Origin: Pseudomonas sp. H9 | GTDB lineage: Bacteria > Pseudomonadota > Gammaproteobacteria > Pseudomonadales > Pseudomonadaceae | Assembly (NCBI RefSeq): GCF_004353925.1 | Contig: NZ_SMOK01000047.1 | Coordinates: 124,001 to 188,000, forward strand | Direction: 5' to 3' | DNA: 64,000 nucleotides | Part shown: in pieces, positions 35,044 to 42,905 of the stretch | Layout of the letters: each line of letters opens with the position of its first letter | How positions within the stretch are numbered: position 1 is the stretch's first letter | Made by a program: the position numbers and the translations under genes | Notes under the pieces: generated by a model | What the model was told of the DNA's origin: nothing | What the model saw: only the letters and a program-made list of their open reading frames with translations | Database searches by the model: none

Positions 35044-35739
35044 CTAGAAAGGCCAAAGCGGGCTGATGAAGAAACGGTCGAGCCAACCGGGCTGGCTGGC
35101 ATCGGCAAAGGAGCCGGTTCCCGAGTAAGTGATGCGCGCATCGGCCACCCGGGTCGAGGGCACGGTGTTGTCGGTGGCAATGTCATCGGCACGCACCATG
35201 CCGGCGATCCGCACCAGCTCGTCGCCGGTGTTGAGGGTCAGCCACTTCTCACCGCGCACGGCAATGATGCCGTTGGGTAGCACATCGGCCACAGTGACGG
35301 TGATCGAACCGGTCAGGCTGTTGCCCTGCCCGGCTTTACTGTCACCCTTGGTCGCACGGTCACCGCTGTAGCCGGCGCTCAGGCTCAGGTCGCCATCGCT
35401 GAACGGGTTGTTGGTGGTCATGGACGAACCGAACAACGAGGTCAGGCCAATGTCGGCCTTACTGTTCTTGGCGATTTGCGAGTTGGCGTTTTTGCTTGCC
35501 TGCGTACGCTCATTCAGGGTGATGGTGATGATGTCACCGACCCGGAACGCCTTGCGGTCGCTGTACAGGTTCTGGTCGAAACCAGCCTGGTAGATCGAGC
35601 CGTTGTTGGCCGCTGCCGGTAATGGCGTGCGCGGCAATACCGGCGCGTAGTACGGATCATTGGGCTTGGGCGTCGGCGCAACGCAACCGGCCAGCACGGC
35701 GATCCCACTCAGGGCTAGTACAGAAAACAAACGACTCAT
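35044..35739 (-). CDS. flgH: Flagellar L-ring lipoprotein FlgH
   Basis: Outer-membrane ring subunit. The 231 residues have a lipoprotein signal peptide with lipobox LAGC (Cys 19) and conserved SLFRDRKAFRVGD-type sequence (LYSDRKAFRVGDIITITLNE). The C-terminus is GWLDRFFISPLWPF. It follows flgG by 54 bases. Confidence 0.96.
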   Translation of the reverse strand: MSRLFSVLALSGIAVLAGCVAPTPKPNDPYYAPVLPRTPLPAAANNGSIYQAGFDQNLYSDRKAFRVGDIITITLNERTQASKNANSQIAKNSKADIGLTSLFGSSMTTNNPFSDGDLSLSAGYSGDRATKGDSKAGQGNSLTGSITVTVADVLPNGIIAVRGEKWLTLNTGDELVRIAGMVRADDIATDNTVPSTRVADARITYSGTGSFADASQPGWLDRFFISPLWPF

Positions 35740-35793
35740 GACTCTGACCTCACGGTGTAACAGGCGCCGATCAAGCGACCTTCAAGGCTTCAC

Positions 35794-36579
35794 TTACAGG
35801 TTCTGGGTAACGAACGAGAGCATCTGGTCGGCAGTGGAAATGACCTTGGAGTTCATCTCGTAGGCACGTTGGGTGGTGATCATGTTGACCAGCTCTTCCA
35901 CGGTGCTGACGTTGGAGTTTTCCAGGGTCTGCTGCTGCACCACACCAAAACCGTTCAGACCTGGCGTACCGATTTGCGGTGCGCCACTGGCTGCGGTTTC
36001 CAGGAACAGGTTGCCGCCCACCGCCTGCAGGCCGGCCGGGTTGATGAAGTCGGCGGTCTGGATATTGCCGATCACCTGTGCAGCCGGGTTACCGGCGGTA
36101 GTGATCGACACAGTACCGTCACGGCCAACGGTGAAGGTTTGCGCTTCAGGCGGAACCACCACCGCCGGTTCCAGGGCGAAGCCGCTGGCGGTGACGATCT
36201 GACCGTCGGAGTTCAGGTGGAAGGTACCGTCACGGGTGTACGAAACAGTGCCATCGGGCTGCAGAATCTGGAAGAAACCGCGACCGTCAACGGCCATATC
36301 CAGCGGGTTCTCGGTTGTCTGCAGGCTGCCAGCGATGAAGCTTTTCTGGGTGCCAACGATGCGCACACCGGTACCGGTTTGCAGGCCCGAAGGCAGCTCG
36401 CTGTCCTGAGTCGATTGCGCGCCCGGCTGGCGCTGGGTCTGGTAGAGCAAATCCTGGAACTCGGCACGATCACGTTTGAAGCCGGTGGTCGAAACGTTGG
36501 CCAGGTTGTTGGAAATGACGGTCAGGTTTTTGTCCTGTGCGGACAGACCGGTTTTACTGACATATAGAGCTGGAAGCAT
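35794..36579 (-). CDS. flgG: Distal rod protein FlgG
   Basis: Forms the distal rod. The 261 residues have the rod/hook N-terminal motif (NLTVISNNLANVSTTGFKRD) and the C-terminal TVEELVNMITTQRAYEMNSK. Length and motifs are standard. It lies 45 bases downstream of flgF. Confidence 0.97.
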   Translation of the reverse strand: MLPALYVSKTGLSAQDKNLTVISNNLANVSTTGFKRDRAEFQDLLYQTQRQPGAQSTQDSELPSGLQTGTGVRIVGTQKSFIAGSLQTTENPLDMAVDGRGFFQILQPDGTVSYTRDGTFHLNSDGQIVTASGFALEPAVVVPPEAQTFTVGRDGTVSITTAGNPAAQVIGNIQTADFINPAGLQAVGGNLFLETAASGAPQIGTPGLNGFGVVQQQTLENSNVSTVEELVNMITTQRAYEMNSKVISTADQMLSFVTQNL

Positions 36580-36624
36580 GCCGTTCTCCTCGCGCGCCTG
36601 TATTCCGGCGCTACGCCTGTGTGA

Positions 36625-37365
36625 TTAGCCGATCTGCAAAACCCGAGCCATGGCTTCGTCGCCTTCTTTGGCCGTGGTCATCATCTTGATGTGCAGTTCG
36701 AATTGCCGAGACAGCGCCAGCACCGAGGTCATTTCCTCAACCGCATTGACGTTACTGTTCTCAAGGAAGCCCGACACCAGCTTGACGTTGGCATCGGCCG
36801 GCGCAGGTTGGCCGGTGGTGGTGTGAATCAGGCCGTCCGGACCTTTGGTCATGGTCTTGAGGTCGGGGTTGACCATCTTGATCCGGTCGACTTCGGCCAT
36901 CACCCGCGGGCCTTCGCCCATGGCGCGGATGGAGATGGTGCCGTCTTCACCCACTTCGATTTTCTGCTCCGGCGGCACGGCAATCGGCCCACCGTTGCCC
37001 ATCACCGGCATACCGTTGCCGGCACGCAGCACACCCAGGGCGTCGATGTTCATGCTGGCGGTGCGCACATAAGCTTCGCTGCCGTCCGGGGCCTGCACGG
37101 CAATAAAACCGTCACCGCCAATGGCAACGTCGAGGTCACGGCCGGTTTCCATCAAGGAGCCGGGAGTGAAGTCGGTTGCCGGGCGTTCGGTCATGGCATA
37201 GGCACGCGCCGGAAAGCTGTCACCGAACACCGGCATCGAGCGAGCCTGTTCCAGGTCACGCTGAAAACCGCTGGTAGAAATGTTCGCCAGGTTGTTGGCA
37301 TGGGCCTTTTGCGCCAGCGCGTTTTGACTGGCGCCGGTCATGGCCACGTAAAGCATCTTGTCCAC
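36625..37365 (-). CDS. flgF: Proximal rod protein FlgF
   Basis: Rod component, 246 residues from a GTG at 37365 (GTG-GAC-AAG-ATG), which has GGAG five bases upstream. A longer frame to 37410 lacks such a site and exceeds the family length. Motifs: AHANNLANISTSGFQRDLEQ and, at the end, NVNAVEEMTSVLALSRQFEL. First gene of flgFGHIJKL, with a possible sigma-54 site about 50 bases upstream. Confidence 0.96.
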   Translation of the reverse strand: MDKMLYVAMTGASQNALAQKAHANNLANISTSGFQRDLEQARSMPVFGDSFPARAYAMTERPATDFTPGSLMETGRDLDVAIGGDGFIAVQAPDGSEAYVRTASMNIDALGVLRAGNGMPVMGNGGPIAVPPEQKIEVGEDGTISIRAMGEGPRVMAEVDRIKMVNPDLKTMTKGPDGLIHTTTGQPAPADANVKLVSGFLENSNVNAVEEMTSVLALSRQFELHIKMMTTAKEGDEAMARVLQIG

Positions 37366-37416
37366 AGGATCTCCTCTGCACGAACCCTTGTCGCGCTGCC
37401 ACCTTGGCAAGCATTA

Positions 37417-37433
37417 AGCAATTATCGAACCAG
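37417..37433 (-). promoter_or_regulatory. Possible sigma-54 promoter of flgFGHIJKL
   Basis: The minus strand reads CTGGTTCGATAATTGCT. The -12 TTGCT is perfect and GG and GC are 10 bases apart, but the -24 is TGGTTC rather than TGGCAC. It is 52 bases upstream of the flgF GTG and directly after the terminator of the short secreted-protein gene, a sensible position. Confidence 0.6.
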
Positions 37434-37439
37434 CACGGG

Positions 37440-37466
37440 AAAAGCCCCGTATTCCGGGGCTTTGAG
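37440..37466 (-). terminator. Terminator of the short secreted-protein gene
   Basis: Perfect hairpin AAAGCCCCGGAATACGGGGCTTTT on the minus strand (written here in two arms, AAAGCCCCG and CGGGGCTTT). It sits about 65 bases after the stop at 37532 and immediately before the flgF promoter. Confidence 0.85.
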
Positions 37467-37531
37467 GGATGACGCCAGGCATCTGCCGTCAGTTTGTCGG
37501 CGAACTGTTGCCGCCTGCGGCAACCACAGCT

Positions 37532-37714
37532 TCACAAGGTGCGGCAACCGGCATTGTTGTACGGCCCCGAATGCCGCACCCAACCTTCGCCGGGATCGAC
37601 TTGCGAACACATCAAGCGCCCGGTCACCCGACTCTGCCACTGATACCAGGGCGCTGGCGCTGCCTGCGCGGCACAGACCAACAGCACCCCCACCACACCG
37701 ATCCAAGTTTTCAC
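37532..37714 (-). CDS. Short secreted protein of unknown function
   Basis: Frame of 60 codons starting with GTG at 37714 behind a strong ribosome site (GGGAGG, 6 bases spacing). The product has a clear Sec signal peptide (MKTWIGVVGVLLVCAAQA, cleavage likely after residue 18) and a mature part of about 42 residues, rich in Trp, Tyr and Gly, with two Cys (36 and 57). It has its own downstream terminator and sits between flgE and flgF on the same strand. I do not recognise a family. Its position suggests a periplasmic role, perhaps unrelated to flagella. Confidence 0.7.
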   Translation of the reverse strand: MKTWIGVVGVLLVCAAQAAPAPWYQWQSRVTGRLMCSQVDPGEGWVRHSGPYNNAGCRTL

Positions 37715-37733
37715 CCCTACCTCCCAACCTCCC

Positions 37734-37806
37734 CGTAGGATCGGGCTTGCCCCGCGATAGCGGCATGTCAGATAAACCGCTATCGCGGGGCAAGCCCGCT
37801 CCTACA
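37734..37806. repeat. REP pair between flgE and the short secreted-protein gene
   Basis: Two inverted REP units; the left one has a T instead of G (GTAGGATCGGGCTTGCC). It starts 19 bases upstream of the secreted-protein start, between its ribosome site and the flgE terminator. Confidence 0.92.
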
Positions 37807-37820
37807 GGGGTGCAGCTAAA

Positions 37821-37847
37821 TAAAAAAGCCCCTGCAGGCAGGGGCTT
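37821..37847 (-). terminator. Rho-independent terminator of flgBCDE
   Basis: Hairpin AAGCCCCTGC/GCAGGGGCTT followed on the minus strand by TTTTTTA. It begins 17 bases after the flgE stop. Confidence 0.9.
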
Positions 37848-37863
37848 GGCACCGCACAAAGCA

Positions 37864-39183
37864 TCAAGTCATTTGAATGATGGTTTGCATGATGGTGCTT
37901 TCAGTGGAAATGGTTTTGGCGTTGGCCTGGTAGTTACTCTGCGCCTTGATCAGGTTAACCAGTTCACCAGTCAGGTCGACGTTGGAGTCTTCCAATTGGC
38001 CGCCATAGATCTTGCCCATGGTACCGGTACCTGGATCACCGATGATCGGCACGCCCGAAGCGTACGATTCGGTCCAGGCAGTGCCGCCCACTGGGGTCAG
38101 GCCCTGAACGTTGGCGAAGTTGGCAATCGCCACCTGGCCGATCACTTTGTCTTGGCCGTTGGTGAAGTTGGCGAACAGGTTACCGCTCTGGTCGACAGTC
38201 AGGCCGCTCAGCTCACCAGTGGCGTAGCCATCCTGGTTTTTCGCGGTGGTGGCCGAAGCAGCGTTGTACTGAGTGGTTGCCAGCATATCCAGGGTCACGC
38301 CGCCGACTTTGGCCGTAGCACCGTTTTCAACCCAATTACCTGCCGCGTTTTTCTCGGCTGGCTTCCAGCCTGCAAGCTGGAAGGTCTTGGTGTCGGTGAT
38401 GGTCAAGCCACCGGTTACCGGGCCTGCGGTCATGGCCGCAGTGTCCAGGCTACCGTCGGTTTTGAACGGCAGCTTGTTGACCAGCGGGGTGGTCAGCGAC
38501 GGGTCAGCCGGGTTGCGACCATCAATGGTGGTGTACATGGTCCAGGAGTTAGTACCAGCGTCTTTGACGAAGTACTGGTTCATCTGGTGGGCATTACCCT
38601 GGCTGTCGTAGACGTCGGTGTTGAAGGTGTAGTTGTAGCTACCCACTTCAGACGGATCGAACGGCGCAATCTTAGGCTCGGTAGCGCTGGAATTGAGGTT
38701 CAGCGTTTCGGTAATCCGACCGGTCGGGTTGGGCGCAAGGTTGGAGGTGTCGATCTGCAGATCGGTGAGCACGCCCTTGATGACCTTGCCATCGCTATCC
38801 ACACCATAGCCCTGCAGCTTGGCGCCCTGGGCGTTGACGATGTTGCCTGCCTTGTCGCTGTAGAACGCACCGGCACGGGTGTAGACCTTGGTACCGTTAT
38901 CGCTCATGGCGAAAAAGCCGTTGCCGTCGATGGCCAGGTCCAGGCTCTGGCCGGTGCCGCTGAAGTTACCCTGGGTGAACATCTGCGACACCGCAGCAGT
39001 GGTCACGCCACTGCCGATGGTGGTGCGGCTACTGGTGCCGCGAATCGACGAGGCATACTGGTCAGCGAATTCGGTACGCGACGATTTGAAGCCGGTGGTG
39101 GCGACGTTGGCAATGTTGTTGCCGGTGACGCCCAGTGCTTTGTTTGCTGCGTAAAGCCCGCTCAGACCGATATTGAAAGACAT
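37864..39183 (-). CDS. flgE: Flagellar hook protein FlgE
   Basis: Structural subunit of the hook. The 439 residues have the rod/hook N-terminal motif (VTGNNIANVATTGFKSSRTE) and the C-terminal DLTGELVNLIKAQSNYQANA. The central domains are of normal size for Pseudomonas. It follows flgD by 27 bases. Confidence 0.97.
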   Translation of the reverse strand: MSFNIGLSGLYAANKALGVTGNNIANVATTGFKSSRTEFADQYASSIRGTSSRTTIGSGVTTAAVSQMFTQGNFSGTGQSLDLAIDGNGFFAMSDNGTKVYTRAGAFYSDKAGNIVNAQGAKLQGYGVDSDGKVIKGVLTDLQIDTSNLAPNPTGRITETLNLNSSATEPKIAPFDPSEVGSYNYTFNTDVYDSQGNAHQMNQYFVKDAGTNSWTMYTTIDGRNPADPSLTTPLVNKLPFKTDGSLDTAAMTAGPVTGGLTITDTKTFQLAGWKPAEKNAAGNWVENGATAKVGGVTLDMLATTQYNAASATTAKNQDGYATGELSGLTVDQSGNLFANFTNGQDKVIGQVAIANFANVQGLTPVGGTAWTESYASGVPIIGDPGTGTMGKIYGGQLEDSNVDLTGELVNLIKAQSNYQANAKTISTESTIMQTIIQMT

Positions 39184-39210
39184 GTGCTCACTCCTGCCGC
39201 TTTATCGGCC

Positions 39211-39915
39211 CTAGATTCCAATGGATTGAATTTTCGACAGCGCGATGCTGCCGAGCCCAGCCAGATTCAGCATCATTTCCGAACCGTTGCTGCCCATGGT
39301 TACGCTGGTGACCGAGGCTGGCAGGTTGGTCGTCATCGTTTTCGCCGTGCCGTCGATGGTTCCTGAGGCCTTGAAGGTATAGGTACCAGCAGGTGCAACT
39401 TCGCCGTCGCTGTCCTTGCCATCCCAGGTAAAGTCGACCTGGCCGCCTTTCTGACTGCCCAGATCAAGCGTTCGCACCAGATCGCCGTCACTGTTGTAGA
39501 TACCGACCGTGGTCAGCGTGCTGGACGAAGTCAGGTTCATCGAACCTTTCATTTCCTTGCTGGTGTCGACCACTGCTTTATCGGTTTCCACCACCACATT
39601 GCGGCCCACCAGCGAAGACGCCTGCAGGGCAATCGACGACAGGAATGCACCACCAATGGTGGCAACCGACTCGTTGAGCGTCTGCATGCTTTCCAGGCTG
39701 CTGAACTGCGCCAGTTGCGCCACAAACTCGCCGTTTTCCTGAGGATCGAGCGGGTTCTGGTTCTTCATCTGCGTGACCAGCAGCTGCAGGAACGCATCTT
39801 TGCCCAAAGCGCTGCCGGCGTTGCCGGTATTCGGGTTATTACCCGTGGTCTCAGGCTTTTGTAGCGACTGCAGCACTGCGTTGCTGACACCCGCGGTCGT
39901 GTTGGTTGTGGTCAT
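39211..39915 (-). CDS. flgD: Hook-cap (scaffold) protein FlgD
   Basis: Cap that guides hook assembly and is later discarded. The 234 residues contain the conserved N-terminal region (LGKDAFLQLLVTQMKNQNPL, then ENGEFVAQLAQFSSLESMQT) and an FlgD Ig-like domain with FTWDGKDSDGEVAPAGTYTF. It lies 13 bases after the flgC stop. Confidence 0.97.
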   Translation of the reverse strand: MTTTNTTAGVSNAVLQSLQKPETTGNNPNTGNAGSALGKDAFLQLLVTQMKNQNPLDPQENGEFVAQLAQFSSLESMQTLNESVATIGGAFLSSIALQASSLVGRNVVVETDKAVVDTSKEMKGSMNLTSSSTLTTVGIYNSDGDLVRTLDLGSQKGGQVDFTWDGKDSDGEVAPAGTYTFKASGTIDGTAKTMTTNLPASVTSVTMGSNGSEMMLNLAGLGSIALSKIQSIGI

Positions 39916-39928
39916 CCAGCTACTCCTG

Positions 39929-40372
39929 TTACTGACCCAGGGTCAGGACCTTCTGCATCATGGTCTTGGCCGTATTCATCAACTCGGCGTTGGTCTGGAA
40001 CGAGCGACTGGCAGAAATCATGTCAGCCATTTCTTCGACCACGTTAACGTTCGGGTAGTAGACGTAGCCGTCTTTATTGGCCGCCGGATGGTTCGGCTCG
40101 TAGCGCGCCTCGAGGTTGCTTTGATCCTCGACCACGCCGAGCACCTGAACGCCCTGCCCGGCGGCATCCTGATCCTGGAACAAGGATTGACTTACACCGC
40201 CCTGAGCTTGCTGGAAGGTGGTGGCAAAGACCGGGTGACGGGCACGGTAAGTCTGGTCGATGCTCGACGACACCGTTTCAGCGTTAGCGATGTTCGAGGC
40301 GACGGTATTCAGACGCGTGGTCTGGGCACTCATGCCGCTACCGGCAATGTTGAAGACACTGGCGAGGGACAT
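39929..40372 (-). CDS. flgC: Proximal rod protein FlgC
   Basis: The 147-residue rod subunit has the N-terminal LNTVASNIANAETVSSS and C-terminal NVNVVEEMADMISASRSFQT motifs. It starts 3 bases after the flgB stop. Confidence 0.97.
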   Translation of the reverse strand: MSLASVFNIAGSGMSAQTTRLNTVASNIANAETVSSSIDQTYRARHPVFATTFQQAQGGVSQSLFQDQDAAGQGVQVLGVVEDQSNLEARYEPNHPAANKDGYVYYPNVNVVEEMADMISASRSFQTNAELMNTAKTMMQKVLTLGQ

Positions 40373-40375
40373 GAC

Positions 40376-40783
40376 TTACTCTCCGCGCAGGGCCGATACC
40401 AGCCCTTTGAATTTACTGTTGAGCAGCGTGAAGCTGGCTTGGAAACCCACGGCGTTTTCCGCGTAGCTCGACTGCTCGAGCTGGGCATCGACGGTGTTCT
40501 GGTCGATCGACGGCTGCATTGGCGTGCGGTACTGCAAGGCTTCATCACTGAGACTCACGCCCTCGGCTTCGATGTGCCGGGCATTGGTACGGTCCAGCGC
40601 GAAATGGCCCTTGCTGGTTTGCTCAGCCTGTGCGGCCAGCACTGAAGCGAAGCTCATGTCACGCGCCTTGTAGTTAGGCGTGTCGGCGTTAGCGATGTTA
40701 TTGGCCAGCACTTCAGCGCGCTGAGCGCGAAAGCCCAATGCCTTTTCGTGAATACCAAGCGCTTTGTCGAAGCTGATGCTCAT
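40376..40783 (-). CDS. flgB: Proximal rod protein FlgB
   Basis: The 135-residue rod subunit (MSISFDKALGIHEKALGFRA; VLANNIANADTPNYKARDMS) is the first gene of flgBCDE, with a sigma-54 promoter about 40 bases upstream. Confidence 0.97.
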   Translation of the reverse strand: MSISFDKALGIHEKALGFRAQRAEVLANNIANADTPNYKARDMSFASVLAAQAEQTSKGHFALDRTNARHIEAEGVSLSDEALQYRTPMQPSIDQNTVDAQLEQSSYAENAVGFQASFTLLNSKFKGLVSALRGE

Positions 40784-40823
40784 GTCGGGGAAACCTTCGA
40801 AGGTTTTTCGTTGACTGAGCTAG

Positions 40824-40840
40824 AGCAAGAGCCATGCCAA
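40824..40840 (-). promoter_or_regulatory. Sigma-54 promoter of flgBCDE
   Basis: The minus strand reads TTGGCATGGCTCTTGCT, TGGCAT and TTGCT with GG and GC 10 bases apart, 41 bases upstream of the flgB ATG. It abuts the T-run of the cheV-cheR terminator. Confidence 0.88.
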
Positions 40841-40869
40841 AAAACAAAACCCCGTAAATACGGGGTTTT
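40836..40869 (-). terminator. Rho-independent terminator of cheV-cheR
   Basis: Hairpin AAAACCCCGTA/TACGGGGTTTT followed on the minus strand by GTTTTTTGG. The T-run overlaps the first bases of the flgB sigma-54 site, so the upstream operon ends exactly where the flgB promoter begins. Confidence 0.85.
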
Positions 40870-40952
40870 GGATGTCTTGCCATCGGCGGCAATGCCAGAA
40901 AAGCGGCAAAGGCTTTCCGCCTGGCGCCAGCAAAGCGGCAATTACTACCTAC

Positions 40953-41026
40953 GGTAGGAGCGGGCTTGCCCCGCGATGCGGTGTGCCAGGTAGGTCGCTG
41001 TCGCGGGGCAAGCCCGCTCCCACCGG
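40953..41026. repeat. REP pair downstream of cheR
   Basis: Two inverted REP units, GGAGCGGG ends outward. The right arm ends at the base just before the cheR stop codon. Confidence 0.92.
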
Positions 41027-41854
41027 TTATTTGGCTTGGTAGATGATGCCGGGGCTGCACTGAACCATCTGGTAATGGTCTGGCAGGCCGTTGAGCGCTT
41101 CAGAGGCGCCAAGGAACAGGTAACCACCTGGCTTGAGCGTGCTATGGATACGCAGCAGGATGTCTTTCTTCACCTGGGCCGAGAAGTAGATCAGTACGTT
41201 GCGGCAGAACACGATGTCGAACTTGCCCAGGCTGGCGTAGCTGTCGAGCAGGTTGAACGAACGAAATTCCACGCGACTGCGAATCGGCGCCTTGACCGCC
41301 CAGCGGCCTGGCCCCTTCACATCGAAATAGCGCTGCAGGCGTTCCTGCGATAAGCCACGGGCAATGGCCAGACTGTCGTACTCGCCCGTCTTGCAGTTAG
41401 TGAGCATGGCACCCGACAGGTCGGTGGCGACAATCTGCGCGCCCATCTTCAGCTGACCAATGTTACTGCGCTCGAACTCATCGATGGCCATGGAAATCGA
41501 GTACGGCTCCTGCCCCGAGGAACAGGCGGCCGACCAGATGCGCAAACGCTGGCCAGGGTTGGCCTTGATCTGCTCAGGCAAGACTTTGTTCTTCAGCACT
41601 TCAAAGGGGTAGGTATCACGAAACCACAGGGTTTCGTTGGTGGTCATGGCATCGACCACCTGTTCGCGCAATCCACTGCGCGGCTGGCTTTGAATGCGCT
41701 GTACCAGTTCGGTCAGGGTTTTGATGCCCTGCTGCTCCATCAGCTTGTTGAGACGGCTGGAGACCAGGTACTGCTTATTTTCGCCCAGCAGGATGCCACA
41801 GGCTTTTTCCAGGAAGACCCGGAACTGTTCGAAATCCAAATTACCCGTAGACAC
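41027..41854 (-). CDS. cheR: Chemotaxis protein methyltransferase CheR
   Basis: SAM-dependent enzyme that methylates chemoreceptor glutamates. The 275 residues start with GTG at 41854 (GAGG about 9 bases upstream). The N-terminal helical domain includes TTNETLWFRDTYPFEVL. The SAM-binding region has RIWSAACSSGQEPYSISMAI, and the end has FDIVFCRNVLIYF. It is in an operon after cheV. Confidence 0.96.
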   Translation of the reverse strand: MSTGNLDFEQFRVFLEKACGILLGENKQYLVSSRLNKLMEQQGIKTLTELVQRIQSQPRSGLREQVVDAMTTNETLWFRDTYPFEVLKNKVLPEQIKANPGQRLRIWSAACSSGQEPYSISMAIDEFERSNIGQLKMGAQIVATDLSGAMLTNCKTGEYDSLAIARGLSQERLQRYFDVKGPGRWAVKAPIRSRVEFRSFNLLDSYASLGKFDIVFCRNVLIYFSAQVKKDILLRIHSTLKPGGYLFLGASEALNGLPDHYQMVQCSPGIIYQAK

Positions 41855-41904
41855 TGATGCCGCCTCTTAAATCATGTGAACTGCCAGGGGCTGCCCCCTG
41901 GCCG

Positions 41905-42834
41905 TTAGTGCGTGGCCTTGATGCGGTCGACAACGCGCTGGGCGAGGTCGTCCGGCTTGAACTTGGCCAGGAAATCATCCGCCCCGACCTTTTTCACCAT
42001 CGCCTGGTTGAACACCCCGGAGAGCGAAGTATGCAGGATGATGTGCAACTTTTGCATGCGCGGGTCGCTGCGGATCTCGGCGGTCAGGGTGTAGCCGTCC
42101 ATCTCCGGCATCTCGATATCGGAGATCATCATCAGGAACTCTTCTTCCGGACGCTTGCCTTCATCGACCAGCTTGCGCAGGTAATCCAGTGCCTGACGAC
42201 CATCATTGAGCGCCACCACTTCCACCCCAACCGTCTGCAGGCAACGGCTAACCTGCTTACGTGCCACCGACGAGTCATCGACTGTCAGCACCCGCAGTAA
42301 CACGGCCTTGTCCTGCACCTCGGCATCGACGACACCATCTGAGATCGACTCGGAGGTCGGCGCAACTTCGGCGAGGATTTTCTCCACGTCGATGATCTCG
42401 ACCATCTTGTTGTCGACCCGGGTCACCGCGGTCAGGTAGTGATCGCGCCCGGTGCCCTTGGGTGGCGGATGGATCTCTTCCCAGTTCATGTTGACGATGC
42501 GCTCCACCGAATGGACCAGAAAGCCCTGGGTCTTGGTGTTGTACTCGGTGATGATCACAAAGCTCTTGCTGACATCTTCACTCAGACCGGGCATACCGGT
42601 CGCCATCGCCAGATCGAGGATCGGGATGGTTGCCCCACGAATATTCGCGACACCGCGCACTACCGGGTTGGACTTGGGCATCACGGTCAGGGGTGGGCAT
42701 TGCAGCACTTCCCGCACCTTGAACACGTTGATCCCGTAGAGCTGCTCGCCATTGAGGCGAAACAGCAACAGCTCCAGACGATTCTGCCCCACCAGTTGCG
42801 TGCGCTGGTTCACCGAATCCATTACACCCGCCAT
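41905..42834 (-). CDS. cheV: Chemotaxis coupling protein CheV (CheW-receiver fusion)
   Basis: Links receptors to CheA and may buffer phosphate for adaptation. I use the ATG at 42834 (309 residues, MAGVMDSVNQRTQLVGQNRL), with AGGAG about 7 bases upstream. A CheW-like domain covers about 15-155 (INVFKVREVLQCPPLTVMPK). A receiver covers about 178-305 with acceptor Asp in MMISDIEMPEMDG. Promoter: a FliA-type site shared head-on with flgA. Confidence 0.96.
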   Translation of the reverse strand: MAGVMDSVNQRTQLVGQNRLELLLFRLNGEQLYGINVFKVREVLQCPPLTVMPKSNPVVRGVANIRGATIPILDLAMATGMPGLSEDVSKSFVIITEYNTKTQGFLVHSVERIVNMNWEEIHPPPKGTGRDHYLTAVTRVDNKMVEIIDVEKILAEVAPTSESISDGVVDAEVQDKAVLLRVLTVDDSSVARKQVSRCLQTVGVEVVALNDGRQALDYLRKLVDEGKRPEEEFLMMISDIEMPEMDGYTLTAEIRSDPRMQKLHIILHTSLSGVFNQAMVKKVGADDFLAKFKPDDLAQRVVDRIKATH

Positions 42835-42873
42835 GCCAGACTCCTTCACCAAACGCTTCAAGCTTTGTACCCA

Positions 42874-42900
42874 GTGTCGGCACGCGCTTTGCTTTTTTTA
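42874..42900 (-). promoter_or_regulatory. FliA (sigma-28) promoter of cheV-cheR
   Basis: The minus strand reads TAAAAAAA, 11 bases, then GCCGACAC. This is the same layout as the flgM promoter and close to TAAAGTTT-N11-GCCGATAA. It lies 40-66 bases upstream of the cheV ATG and occupies the same bases as the flgA sigma-54 site on the other strand. Confidence 0.65.
42877..42892 (+). promoter_or_regulatory. Sigma-54 promoter of flgA
   Basis: The plus strand reads TCGGCACGCGCTTTGC. CGGCAC and TTGC(T) have GG and GC 10 bases apart. A start site 12 bases after the GC would fall at about 42904, only two bases before the flgA ATG. Confidence 0.75.
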
Positions 42901-42905
42901 ATCGT

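Noticed and set aside
36691..39366. 891-codon open frame antisense to flgF, the secreted-protein gene and flgE
   Set aside because: It spans promoters, terminators and REPs of the opposite strand; the translation has no domain signature.
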